64,000 nucleotides of DNA. It comes from Pseudoalteromonas lipolytica (lineage in GTDB: Bacteria; Pseudomonadota; Gammaproteobacteria; Enterobacterales; Alteromonadaceae). Positions 1-8,483 of the stretch are shown here, one piece after another (the stretch's first letter is position 1; each line of letters begins with the position of its first letter). Location: contig NZ_LJTC01000011.1 in assembly GCF_001306915.1 (NCBI RefSeq), forward strand, positions 62,001-126,000. Direction: 5' to 3'. The notes beneath the pieces are model-generated. The model was not told the origin of the DNA and made no database searches. It was given only the letters and a program-made list of their open reading frames with translations. Position numbers and translations under genes: made by a program.

Positions 1-194
1 GCCTTATTCAAGTGCCTCGTCATGGAGTTCTTGACGAGCTTAGTCGTGGTGAACTTATCCAAGTTTTGCCTGACTATAATTTGCCGCCCATGCCTATGAA
101 TATCGTCTACCCAAATCGACGCCATTTACCAAGGCGTACCAGAGTGTTTATTGATTGGTTAAGCGAGCAATTAAAACCGATTGCGCATAGCTAA
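1..194 (+). CDS. LysR-family regulator, C-terminal end (partial)
   Basis: The frame is open from the left edge of the window to a TAA at 192-194, so only the last 63 or so codons are present. The tail reads GELIQVLPDYNLPPMPMNIVYP, then a stretch ending in RTRVFIDWLSEQL. This matches the end of the effector-binding domain of LysR-type regulators, where a conserved L-P-x-Y segment is followed by a final helix with a Phe-Ile/Val-Asp-Trp/Phe-Leu motif. The helix-turn-helix and the start lie outside the window, so the target genes cannot be named. Confidence 0.8.
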   Translation, partial: LIQVPRHGVLDELSRGELIQVLPDYNLPPMPMNIVYPNRRHLPRRTRVFIDWLSEQLKPIAHS

Positions 195-218
195 GATGCT
201 TGCTATGTGCGCTTCAGT

Positions 219-1322
219 TTAACTACCTTTAATTACAGACAGCAGGAGTTGATCAATTTCATTATTCACTCCACCAACGCTACTATTGTTTAATATTACA
301 TAACCAATATTTTTATCTGTCACAGAGCGAGTTAAGGATGTCCAGCCTCTATTAAACCCTGCAAAACCTAGACTGTTATTCTCAGAGTCTACGACATAAC
401 TCATACTCCATCGCCCTCCTGTGTGAGGCTGAGCTTGAATCATATTTGCAATAAGCTGATTTGATAAAATATTTGAACCAATGTAATTACCTTGCTCATT
501 TTTTAGCACTGCCTGATTAAACTTAGCTAAATCATCTGCAGTTGTTATAAAGCCAGCGGCAGCTGTTTCTGTAAAGTACACCATAGCTGTTTTGTTGCCA
601 TTCTCATCGTAAGGACTAGCCAGCTAAGCTGGAGAAATACGGTTGATATCAAACGAAGAATTTGTCATTCCGAGGGGTAAAAGAACGTTTTCAGTCATAT
701 AATTACTGAAAGATTGATTAGTCAGGTCTTCAATTAACAGCTGAACTATCGTGTAACCACCACCTGAGTATGACCATTTAGTGTCAGGTTCATGAATAAT
801 TTTAACGGCTCCATCACCCGTGTTATTGCCTTCTAATGACTCTACAAGAGTAGGTAATGGATCTTCAGCATTCCATCCATTGTAGCCACTTAATGAAAGC
901 CCTGCAGTATGAGAGAGAATATTACGTAAAGTTACTTTGTTAGCATCAAACTGAGAATTCGGTATTTTCCAGCTTTTTAAGTAATCATTAATTGGTTTAT
1001 CAAGTTCAACTTTACCTTGTTCAACTAGTATCATTGCGCCCCAAGCTGTAATCACTTTAGAAATGGAGCCAACATTGAATAAAGTTTTGTGTGTGATTGG
1101 GGTTCTATTTTCAGCGTCAGCATGGCCATAAGAATATGAACCAAGCACCTCATTCCCTTGAACAATCGATATAGCAATACCACGCGCTTTGCTTTTTTCA
1201 AGAATTAACGGGATCTCCTTATCTAGCACTTTAGAAAATTCTAAACTTTTGGTTTGTTTTGCATGTAATGAGCAAGACGATATTAAAAATAATATTAGAA
1301 TTATAAACTTATTCATAAGCAT
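219..1322 (-). pseudogene. serine hydrolase of the beta-lactamase (class C) family, interrupted by an amber codon
   Basis: Two frames (1322-624 and 623-219) are in the same phase and separated by a single TAG at 626-624. Together they make one protein of about 367 residues. The N-terminus has a lipoprotein-like leader (LFLISSCS). SISK is the SxxK nucleophile motif, WSYSGGGY is the YxN/YSG motif, and HTGG, downstream of the stop, is the third motif. The family includes penicillin-binding-protein-like esterases and D-amino peptidases. Sequence on both sides of the TAG reads naturally, so a CAG to TAG change is the simplest explanation. Truncation would remove the third catalytic motif, so a pseudogene is likely unless the stop is suppressed. 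Confidence 0.8.
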
Positions 1323-1424
1323 CCTTGTTTTATAACGACCGCATCAAAGGCCTAATTTAATTGACTAAAATAGCATTCAAAGCAGAAACCAAGCACTTAG
1401 GACCTTCCCTTAAGCTATTGCCTG

Positions 1425-2024
1425 CTAAACTTTTAGAGCTGATAGTAACTTCTCAGCTTCATCAGATAGCTTAACGCGTTCATCCATTTCTGAAACATGC
1501 TTTAAGCGCGTGTAGATTTCAATATAACGTGTTCTTGCTTTTACAAAAGCCTCTGAATGATAGCAGCTGTAAATCCACTCCAGCTCTTGCTCTGATATGC
1601 TTTCGAGAACTCTGTGTGGTACTTCCTCACAATACTCTAACAGTGAGAAGTTTGTTAGATGGCGCATATCAATAGGCTCTACTTTTTCATCAAGTAGCCA
1701 TGGCAATAAATATACATTCGAAAACATAGTTTCAGCTAATTCGTAAGACGCCTTATTAATATCACCAATACGAAAAGTTAGTATCGAACGACACAACATT
1801 TGCACTGGCTCACCCATATCATCAGGAAAGTGTGAATCATGCCACTGTATGTGTTGCTCAGCTTTTTTCATATCATTGAGTACGAGCAACAAAGGAAATA
1901 TTAAATATCGCTTACCATAACCATCTGAGATACACCCATAATCTCTAATCTCTCGGTTAAAAGCAGATTTATAGCTAGATATCTTTGCTCGAATTTTCTT
2001 GTCGGTATCTGGAATTATAAACAT
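1425..2024 (-). CDS. hypothetical protein, about 199 residues
   Basis: I do not recognise this protein. It has no signal peptide and is largely helical, with several Leu/Glu-rich segments such as LLEYCEEVPHRVLESISEQ, and could be a short helical-repeat protein. A purine-rich AAGAGGAAA element sits about 10 nt before the ATG at 2024 but directly abuts an ATG at 2033, so I prefer the start at 2024. It is a single gene between the broken serine hydrolase and the S9 peptidase terminator, with no partner that suggests a role. Confidence 0.6.
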   Translation of the reverse strand: MFIIPDTDKKIRAKISSYKSAFNREIRDYGCISDGYGKRYLIFPLLLVLNDMKKAEQHIQWHDSHFPDDMGEPVQMLCRSILTFRIGDINKASYELAETMFSNVYLLPWLLDEKVEPIDMRHLTNFSLLEYCEEVPHRVLESISEQELEWIYSCYHSEAFVKARTRYIEIYTRLKHVSEMDERVKLSDEAEKLLSALKV

Positions 2025-2092
2025 GAACAACATTTCCTCTTATTTGCTAACCGCTTATCTACGAATAAGAATATGCAAGTAGGCAATACAAA

Positions 2093-2117
2093 AATCCCCG
2101 CTTAATGGGCGGGGATT
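2093..2117 (-). terminator. rho-independent terminator of the S9 peptidase gene
   Basis: Perfect 9 bp stem AATCCCCGC / GCGGGGATT with a 7 nt loop, followed on the - strand by a T-run. It lies 23 bp after the stop codon of the peptidase gene. Confidence 0.85.
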
Positions 2118-2139
2118 CCTAACATGACCATTTAACAAA

Positions 2140-4593
2140 TTACTGAGTGACACCGTCAGCGGCAACTGGCTCTGCGGGTTTTTCGTCACTTAATAAATAT
2201 TTTTCTAACCACTGCTCTTGCTCCCAAAGTACATGCAGCAAGCTCTTACGAGCACGATAGCCATGCGCCTCATAAGGTAACATCACTAAGCGGGCTTCTT
2301 TACCTAGGCCTTTTAATGCAGCGTACATACGCTCACTTTGCATTGGGAAGGTACCCGAGTTTGGATCTTCTTGACCGTGGATCATCAGCATAGGCTCATT
2401 GATTTTCTCAGCATGGAAAAACGGTGACATCGCCGCGTACACATCTTGCGCTTGCCAAAAGTCACGCTCTTCACCTTGGAAACCAAATGGCGTTAGGGTG
2501 CGGTTGTAAGCACCACTGCGGGCAATACCGGTTTTAAATAAATCGCTGTGCGCTAATAAATTCGCCACCATAAAGGCACCATAAGAGTGACCAGCAATGG
2601 CAATGTTATCTTTATCTGCCACACCTTTTTCAACAAGTACATCTACCGCAGCCTTAGCACTTGCCACCAGCTGCTTACGGAATAAGTCGTTTGGCTCTTT
2701 ACCATCAACACCCACAATTGGCATTTTCGGGTCGTCAAATACGGCAATACCTTTTGCAAGATAAGGCATTGGCCCCCAATAACCGATATAAGTAAACTCA
2801 TAAGGCGACTCGCGCATTTGTGACGCAACGGCTTTATCTTTATATTCAAGCGGATAAGCCCACATTAGAACCGGTAACGGGCCTTGAGTTGAATCATAAC
2901 CAGGCGGTAAATAAAGCGTACCACTAAGCTCAACGCCATCATCACGCTTGTATCGAATTAGCTCTTTAGTCACCCCTTTAAATTCTGGGTAAGGGTGCTC
3001 AAAAGTCGTAAGTTGAGTCAGGGTTTTATCGTCTAGGTCGCGAATAAAAAAGTTAGGTTGCTCAGTTTTAGATTCACGAATCGTAATTAAACGCTCGCCT
3101 TCATCATCAAGCATTGCACGCACACGCTCATAGTATGGCGCTTCTGATTGCCAAACACGTGTTGTGGAATTGGTTTTTACATCATATCGGTCTAAAAACG
3201 GAATATTACCTTGTTCAGAGGCACCGTTACCGCGTAAGAAAAGATAACGCCCGCCAACGACTTTTAATACGTCAGCACCTAAATCATTCTTTTCATAAAT
3301 TGGGTAACCTGGATCTTTATACGCATCGTTATAGCTGCGCTCAGAAAATAGCACGCGGTTTTTATCTGCATTACGAGGTTGAATAACAAATGTGCGAACT
3401 TGTCGGTCGCTAAAGCGCCATTCAGATAACAGAGCAACATTACCGTTGCCCCAAGTAATTGAGTCAAAACGGCGTTCAACTTTCGCAAATAACTTAGCAT
3501 CACGTTTAAAAGGTGCTCTTAGGCTATAAAGGTGATCGTGATAAGGCACGTCGGTTTTCATATCACCGCCGTCTTGTGCTTCTGCCCAAATGACTTCAGC
3601 GCCTTGATCTGCACGCCATTGAAATTCGCGGCGACCAGTACGCACACTGTCATAACCTTGTGGAATGTTATCTGCTAAAGGCTGCTTCGCAAGCTCTGCA
3701 AGCGTATAGCCACGCATGCCCCAAATTTGCCAAGTCGCAGCAAATCGGCTGTAAGGTACTTGATACGAAAAAGGCTCATCAATCATGCCAACCAAAATAT
3801 TGGTTGAATCAGGCGAGACCGAAAACGATTTAATTAAGCCCGGTTGACCAATCGGTTGGCCTTGACCACTGAGAGGAATATAAGTCAGCTGGCTTTGGGC
3901 AAAGAACTTAAATTGTGCTTCATCGTATGGGCTAGTTAGCAGGTTTTGATAAGTACGCGCAGGCGCTTTTTCACCACTACTTTGCTGAATAACAGGCACA
4001 ACCTGCGAGCTGTCGTTGCTGATACGTGCTTTACCAATATTGACCGCTGCATTAGCGACAATAGCGCTGCTATCTGGCAACCACGTATAAGGCGTGCGCG
4101 TTAGCACAGAATTAAGAGGTGTATCACTTAACTGGCGGGCTTGCTTAGTACTTACATTATAGACCCATAAGTTAGCACTCGATGCTTGTTCAACCACAAA
4201 CGCCAAGTATTGACTGTCGCTTGACCAACTTGGTGAGCGTAAAATGCCATTAGGCAAACCAGATACAACAATTTCAGAGCCTGTTTCAACATGCTTAAGC
4301 ACTAAAGATGTAAATTTATTACGCACTCGTGAGCGCGAAAAATTAGCAGGATTAAGCTTAATGCCCGCAAGTTTTAACTCTTCTTTGGCTAAGTCTTGTA
4401 AGGTATCGATGCGTTTTCTATCGAATAGCGCCAGCCACTGGCCATCATTCGATAAATAACTACTTGGTGCGAGCTTAGCGTCAACCACAGCAGCCAGTGC
4501 CGGCGATGGAGTTTGATAACCTTGATTAGCAAAACTGGGTGTGCAAACAGCTGCGCCAATGACTAGCGCAAAAAGCAGTTTAAATGCTTTCAT
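2140..4593 (-). CDS. secreted S9-family (prolyl oligopeptidase clan) peptidase
   Basis: A Sec signal peptide (MKAFKLLFALVIGAAVCTPSFA) is followed by a beta-propeller-type N-terminal half and an alpha/beta-hydrolase domain over the last 270 residues or so. The catalytic triad is visible: Ser in GHSYG (about residue 670), Asp in GQEDPNSG (743) and His in EAHGY (777). The late arrangement and the HGQEDPNSGTFP segment resemble the glutamyl endopeptidase-like branch of S9. An in-frame start 22 codons upstream exists, but AAGGAACGAAC just before the ATG at 4593, together with the signal peptide, favours the internal start. It probably cleaves peptides in the periplasm. The gene is monocistronic, with its own terminator, and divergent from the LacI gene. 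Confidence 0.88.
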   Translation of the reverse strand: MKAFKLLFALVIGAAVCTPSFANQGYQTPSPALAAVVDAKLAPSSYLSNDGQWLALFDRKRIDTLQDLAKEELKLAGIKLNPANFSRSRVRNKFTSLVLKHVETGSEIVVSGLPNGILRSPSWSSDSQYLAFVVEQASSANLWVYNVSTKQARQLSDTPLNSVLTRTPYTWLPDSSAIVANAAVNIGKARISNDSSQVVPVIQQSSGEKAPARTYQNLLTSPYDEAQFKFFAQSQLTYIPLSGQGQPIGQPGLIKSFSVSPDSTNILVGMIDEPFSYQVPYSRFAATWQIWGMRGYTLAELAKQPLADNIPQGYDSVRTGRREFQWRADQGAEVIWAEAQDGGDMKTDVPYHDHLYSLRAPFKRDAKLFAKVERRFDSITWGNGNVALLSEWRFSDRQVRTFVIQPRNADKNRVLFSERSYNDAYKDPGYPIYEKNDLGADVLKVVGGRYLFLRGNGASEQGNIPFLDRYDVKTNSTTRVWQSEAPYYERVRAMLDDEGERLITIRESKTEQPNFFIRDLDDKTLTQLTTFEHPYPEFKGVTKELIRYKRDDGVELSGTLYLPPGYDSTQGPLPVLMWAYPLEYKDKAVASQMRESPYEFTYIGYWGPMPYLAKGIAVFDDPKMPIVGVDGKEPNDLFRKQLVASAKAAVDVLVEKGVADKDNIAIAGHSYGAFMVANLLAHSDLFKTGIARSGAYNRTLTPFGFQGEERDFWQAQDVYAAMSPFFHAEKINEPMLMIHGQEDPNSGTFPMQSERMYAALKGLGKEARLVMLPYEAHGYRARKSLLHVLWEQEQWLEKYLLSDEKPAEPVAADGVTQ

Positions 4594-4755
4594 GTTCGTT
4601 CCTTTTTCGTTTTTATTTTCGATTCTGTAAACAAGTAGAACATGTTTGCAGCATTTCATAAAGAGTTTCGACCCTTTTGGCAGCCAATCAGTGACTTAAA
4701 CAGCTAAATTACGCTAAAATAAGAGCACTCTATTCGCCACTTTTTGCTAATAAAA

Positions 4756-5763
4756 ATGAAAAAATCGACAGGCAAAGTCACAATTTGGGATGTTGCTGAA
4801 CAAGCACAGGTTTCAAAGTCAACCGTGTCTTTGGTCCTTACCAACAGTGATAAGGTCAGTAAAAAAAGTAAAGAAAAAGTACTGGCTGCCATTGATAAGC
4901 TTGGCTATGTGTATAACCGCGATGCTGCAGCACTACGCAGCAAGCGCTCCAACCTAGTCGCGTTGGTTATAAATGACTTAACCAACCCGTATTCAGCTCA
5001 GCTTGCTGTTGGTCTCGAAAAACACATCTTTGAGCTTGGCATGCTGCCAATGCTGGTGAATATTGCAGAGTGTGTCGAAAGGCAAACTCAAGTGGTGAAA
5101 ACCCTAAAAGAATACAACGTATCGGCATTTATTATGTGTCCAGCACCGGGGACAGAGCAGCAGTGGCAAGATGATTTAATAAATAGTGGTTTTCCGGTTA
5201 TTAATATCATGCGTGAAATTCCGTTTTCAGCTGCGCCGTGTATTTTGCCTGATAACAAAAAAGGCACACATATTTCGACTAGCCATATTTTATCGCAAGG
5301 CATAGAAGAAGTTGCGTTTTTAGGCGGCACGGCTGAAATATCTGACTACCATGAACGTTTGAGTGGTTTTTTAGCTGCGCTTGAGCAATTTAATATCACT
5401 GACGAAAAACCCGTTATTCAAGCGCCGACAAACCGCCAAGGTGGCCGAGAAGCCTTTAATACCCTTATAAAACAAGCACCAAATACCAAAGCCATTGTCT
5501 GTTTTAATGATGTGATTGCTTACGGCGCGATTGAAGCTATGCGCCAACACGGCCTTGAACCGGGTAAAGACATTAAAGTTATTGGCTTTGATGACTTAGA
5601 AGATTCGCGCTTAATGTTGCCTTCTCTTTCAACCATCGCCATTAATGCCGATGAAATCGGTAAACGCACCTGTCAGGTGTTAAAAGAACTATTAGATAAA
5701 TCAACGCCACCCGTTCGCACCTTGGTGGATGTTAACTTAAAAATACGAGATTCAAGTCAATGA
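4756..5763 (+). CDS. LacI-family transcriptional regulator
   Basis: The N-terminal helix-turn-helix is TIWDVAEQAQVSKSTVSLVL, followed by the hinge and a periplasmic-binding-protein-like sensor domain that ends with the family signature KVIGFDDLEDSRLMLPSLST. Length (about 335 residues) is normal. The ATG at 4756 lacks a strong Shine-Dalgarno; an in-frame TTG lies 12 nt upstream. The stop codon overlaps the start of the glycosyltransferase gene (ATGA), so the two are cotranscribed and probably translationally coupled. That is an unusual partner for a LacI regulator, and no sugar transporter or hydrolase is adjacent, so the effector is unknown. Confidence 0.88.
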   Translation: MKKSTGKVTIWDVAEQAQVSKSTVSLVLTNSDKVSKKSKEKVLAAIDKLGYVYNRDAAALRSKRSNLVALVINDLTNPYSAQLAVGLEKHIFELGMLPMLVNIAECVERQTQVVKTLKEYNVSAFIMCPAPGTEQQWQDDLINSGFPVINIMREIPFSAAPCILPDNKKGTHISTSHILSQGIEEVAFLGGTAEISDYHERLSGFLAALEQFNITDEKPVIQAPTNRQGGREAFNTLIKQAPNTKAIVCFNDVIAYGAIEAMRQHGLEPGKDIKVIGFDDLEDSRLMLPSLSTIAINADEIGKRTCQVLKELLDKSTPPVRTLVDVNLKIRDSSQ

Positions 5764-6980
5764 AAAAAGTGTTAGTGATCGGCTATGTATGGCCTGAGCC
5801 TAATTCGTCGGCAGCCGGCACCCACATGATGTCACTCTTGCGCGCCTTTCGTGCAGAAAACTGGCAAGTTGAATTTGCAAGCCCAGCGCAAAAAACCGAA
5901 CACATGGTGGATCTCAGCGAAGATGGCATTACCACACAGGTCATTGCATTAAACTGCTCAAGCTTTGATGAGTACGTGCAAGCGTATAACCCTGATATTG
6001 TGATGTTTGACCGCTTTATGATGGAAGAACAGTTCGGTTGGCGAGTCGATAAATACTGCCCTAACGCACTTAAAATTCTTGATACCGAAGATTTACAGTG
6101 CCTAAGAAATGCCCGTCACGAAGCTCATAAAGCAGGCCGAGAATTCAGCCATAGTGATTTACACAGCGATATTGCAAAGCGAGAAATCGCGGCAATTTTA
6201 CGCTCAGAGATCAGCTTAATAATCTCGCATTACGAGATGCAGCTACTCAATGACGTTTTCAAAGTTGATAGCGCCCTACTTCACCATTTACCATTTTTGG
6301 TTGATTTACAGCATATTCCTACCAGCACCAAAGCATTTGCTGAGCGTAAGCACTTTATGACCATTGGTAATTTTCGTCATGCGCCAAACTGGGATGCAGT
6401 GTTGTACTTGCAACAGATTTGGCCGCTGATCCGCAAACAATTACCCGATGCTGAACTCCATATTTATGGCTCTTACCCACCGCCTAAGGCGACAGCGCTT
6501 AACAATCCAAAAACCGGCTTCTTAATCAAAGGCTGGGCAGATGATGCTTACCAAGTTATAGAAGATGCCCGAGTATGTTTATCGCCACTGCGTTTTGGGG
6601 CGGGTATTAAGGGTAAGTTACTCGAAGCGATGATCATGCAAACGCCGAGCGTAACAACCCCTATTGGTAGTGAAGGCATGCATCAAGATGAGCCTTGGTC
6701 AGGCGCAATCTGTGAAGATGCAAAGCAATTTGCAGGTGCTGCAGTAGCACTTTATCAAGATGAAGCGTTATTTACTCAGGCACAGCAAAATGGCCAGCAG
6801 TTATTGCAAAAATATTATGATAAATCAAAACTTCAGTCGCAGTTAATCGCTAAAATCACCACCATTAGTGAGTCATTAGCGCAGCATAGACAGCAAAATT
6901 TTACCGGCCAAATGCTTAAACATCACACCATGCGTTCGACCCAATACATGGCGCAGTGGATTGAAGCAAAAAATAAGTAA
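5760..6980 (+). CDS. glycosyltransferase (GT4-like fold)
   Basis: A 406-residue cytoplasmic protein with no signal peptide. It opens with a Rossmann strand and a short glycine-containing loop (VLVIGYVWPEPNSSAAGTHM), and its C-terminal half has the typical GT-B nucleotide-sugar site: HFMTIGNFRHAPNWDAV, then KGWADDAYQVIEDARVCLSPLRFGAGIKGKLLEAM, where the conserved Glu follows the Gly-rich loop. It is likely to add a sugar to a glycan or lipid acceptor that cannot be named here. It overlaps the upstream LacI gene by 4 nt. The last 40 residues are charged and less conserved in appearance. Confidence 0.82.
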   Translation: MKKVLVIGYVWPEPNSSAAGTHMMSLLRAFRAENWQVEFASPAQKTEHMVDLSEDGITTQVIALNCSSFDEYVQAYNPDIVMFDRFMMEEQFGWRVDKYCPNALKILDTEDLQCLRNARHEAHKAGREFSHSDLHSDIAKREIAAILRSEISLIISHYEMQLLNDVFKVDSALLHHLPFLVDLQHIPTSTKAFAERKHFMTIGNFRHAPNWDAVLYLQQIWPLIRKQLPDAELHIYGSYPPPKATALNNPKTGFLIKGWADDAYQVIEDARVCLSPLRFGAGIKGKLLEAMIMQTPSVTTPIGSEGMHQDEPWSGAICEDAKQFAGAAVALYQDEALFTQAQQNGQQLLQKYYDKSKLQSQLIAKITTISESLAQHRQQNFTGQMLKHHTMRSTQYMAQWIEAKNK

Positions 6981-7045
6981 TTTTGCCGTAAATAACACTA
7001 GACATAGCGGCTTTTGTCGCTAAAATCGCGCTGGTCAATTTAAGC

Positions 7046-7072
7046 GATATAGTCTAGCTATTAGACTATATC
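7046..7072. promoter_or_regulatory. perfect 11-bp inverted repeat upstream of the amino-acid exporter
   Basis: GATATAGTCTA and TAGACTATATC are separated by GCTAT, and the repeat ends 3 nt before the TTG start of the downstream gene. It could be an operator, or an RNA hairpin that covers the ribosome binding site. No T-run follows, so it is not a normal terminator. Confidence 0.6.
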
Positions 7073-7075
7073 TTA

Positions 7076-8356
7076 TTGAATTTTGGTCTATCCTTAACTG
7101 AACAATTTAACCTTTGGTTCAAAACGCCTTTGAAAACCGCAACGTTTACTGAAAAACGAAAATTTATCGTGAAGCTTGGCAAAATGCTTCATAAATACGG
7201 TACACCTGCATACCGACTAGAAGCGCACTTAATGGAAGTTGCGACTTACCTCGGTTTAAAATCATCTTTTGTTATGTCGCCAACATCCGTGACTTTTGTG
7301 ATCTGGACAGATGGTCACGAAGAAGAGTATACCCATGTGGCGCGTGTTGATCCGGGCGATCATGACTTAGGCTCGCTGGCAGATACCGATGACTTAGTAA
7401 ACAAAATGCTTAATGGCGAGCTGACGCTACAAGAAGTCGATAAACAGCTCGATATTATTTACACCATGCCAAACCCATATAATAAATTTATGACTGGCGT
7501 TGCATTTGCGACCTCAGGTGGGGCATTTGCCATGTTGATGGGGACTAGCTGGAATGATGTATTTTGGTCAGCACTGATCACCTTAGTGGTGTATTTATTT
7601 GTACTTTGGTCAACACGCTCTAAGCGTGTTGCGCATATGCTTGAACCATTAGTTGCCATTGTTTCTGCGATGATTGCCTGCGCTGTAAGCGTATACCTTG
7701 ATGCCCAAATAAACATACGACTGGTGGTACTTTCAGCCATCATTGTATTTATACCCGGCTTAGCATTAGCCCTCGGTTTAGCAGAGTTAGCGGCAAGGCA
7801 TTTAGTATCTGGTACAGCTCGGGTGATGGACTCATTCATGCTGTTGTTTAAACTGTATTTTGGTGCTTTTATTGGTATCGGTATTGGTTTTGCTATTTTT
7901 GGACAAAGTGATTTTGTGCAACCGGAACCATTACCAAAGTGGACAGCCTGGCTTGCTATCTTCATGTTATGTAGCAGCCTAATCGTTATTTTTAGAACAA
8001 AATTAAAGCATGCAGTTTGGTCAATCGCTTCTGGCTTTATCGCGTATGGCACAAGTATTGGTTCAGCCATGTATCTAGACTACACATTAGGTACATTTGT
8101 TGGTGCTTTATCTGTCGGGGTATTCAGTAACTTGTTTAACCGTGTTGCAAATGCACCCGCCTCTATTGTAGCCATGCAAGGTTTAATTGTTTTAGTACCT
8201 GGAAGTAAAACCTATATCGGTTTGAATTCATTAATTGAAGGTCAAGATTTCGTTTATGCGGAGCATATAGGCCAACAAACCTTCTTGATATTTATGTCAT
8301 TAGTGGCGGGGCTTATCTTCGCTAACGTTGCGCTGCCACCGAAGAAAAGTCTATAA
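7076..8356 (+). CDS. threonine/serine exporter family protein (ThrE-type)
   Basis: The 426-residue product has a soluble N-terminal part of about 130 residues (KRKFIVKLGKMLHKYGTPAYRLE, then SVTFVIWTDG) followed by about ten hydrophobic segments. This is the ThrE (DUF1212) plus ThrE_2 layout in a single chain. Proteins of this family export threonine and serine across the inner membrane. The conserved VPGLALALGLAEL-like and ALSVGVFSNLF segments are present. The start is a TTG at 7076, because no ATG or GTG occurs until about codon 36 and the region before it is conserved in type. The perfect palindrome just upstream may regulate it, and a strong terminator follows. Confidence 0.85.
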   Translation: MNFGLSLTEQFNLWFKTPLKTATFTEKRKFIVKLGKMLHKYGTPAYRLEAHLMEVATYLGLKSSFVMSPTSVTFVIWTDGHEEEYTHVARVDPGDHDLGSLADTDDLVNKMLNGELTLQEVDKQLDIIYTMPNPYNKFMTGVAFATSGGAFAMLMGTSWNDVFWSALITLVVYLFVLWSTRSKRVAHMLEPLVAIVSAMIACAVSVYLDAQINIRLVVLSAIIVFIPGLALALGLAELAARHLVSGTARVMDSFMLLFKLYFGAFIGIGIGFAIFGQSDFVQPEPLPKWTAWLAIFMLCSSLIVIFRTKLKHAVWSIASGFIAYGTSIGSAMYLDYTLGTFVGALSVGVFSNLFNRVANAPASIVAMQGLIVLVPGSKTYIGLNSLIEGQDFVYAEHIGQQTFLIFMSLVAGLIFANVALPPKKSL

Positions 8357-8362
8357 CTTACT

Positions 8363-8387
8363 AAGCCCGAGCTTCTCGGGCTTTTTT
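8363..8387 (+). terminator. rho-independent terminator after the exporter gene
   Basis: Stem AAGCCCGAG / CTCGGGCTT with a 3 nt loop followed by a T-run, a few bases after the stop codon of the threonine/serine exporter. Confidence 0.9.
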
Positions 8388-8483
8388 ATATCCTCGTTTT
8401 AACAAGCCGACTTTGCTTATCAGTAACAAACTGATATAACTCATAAGTGCATGTGGTAAAAAATAAAAAGGATTTATTCTGTG

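Noticed and set aside
7459..8070. - strand ORF of 203 codons opposite the exporter
   Set aside because: Mirror frame of a well-supported membrane protein; composition rich in Ala/Pro/Asn is a codon shadow.
8401..8480. tRNA or small RNA between exporter and cytochrome
   Set aside because: No cloverleaf or conserved hairpin after the terminator; only a promoter is expected.
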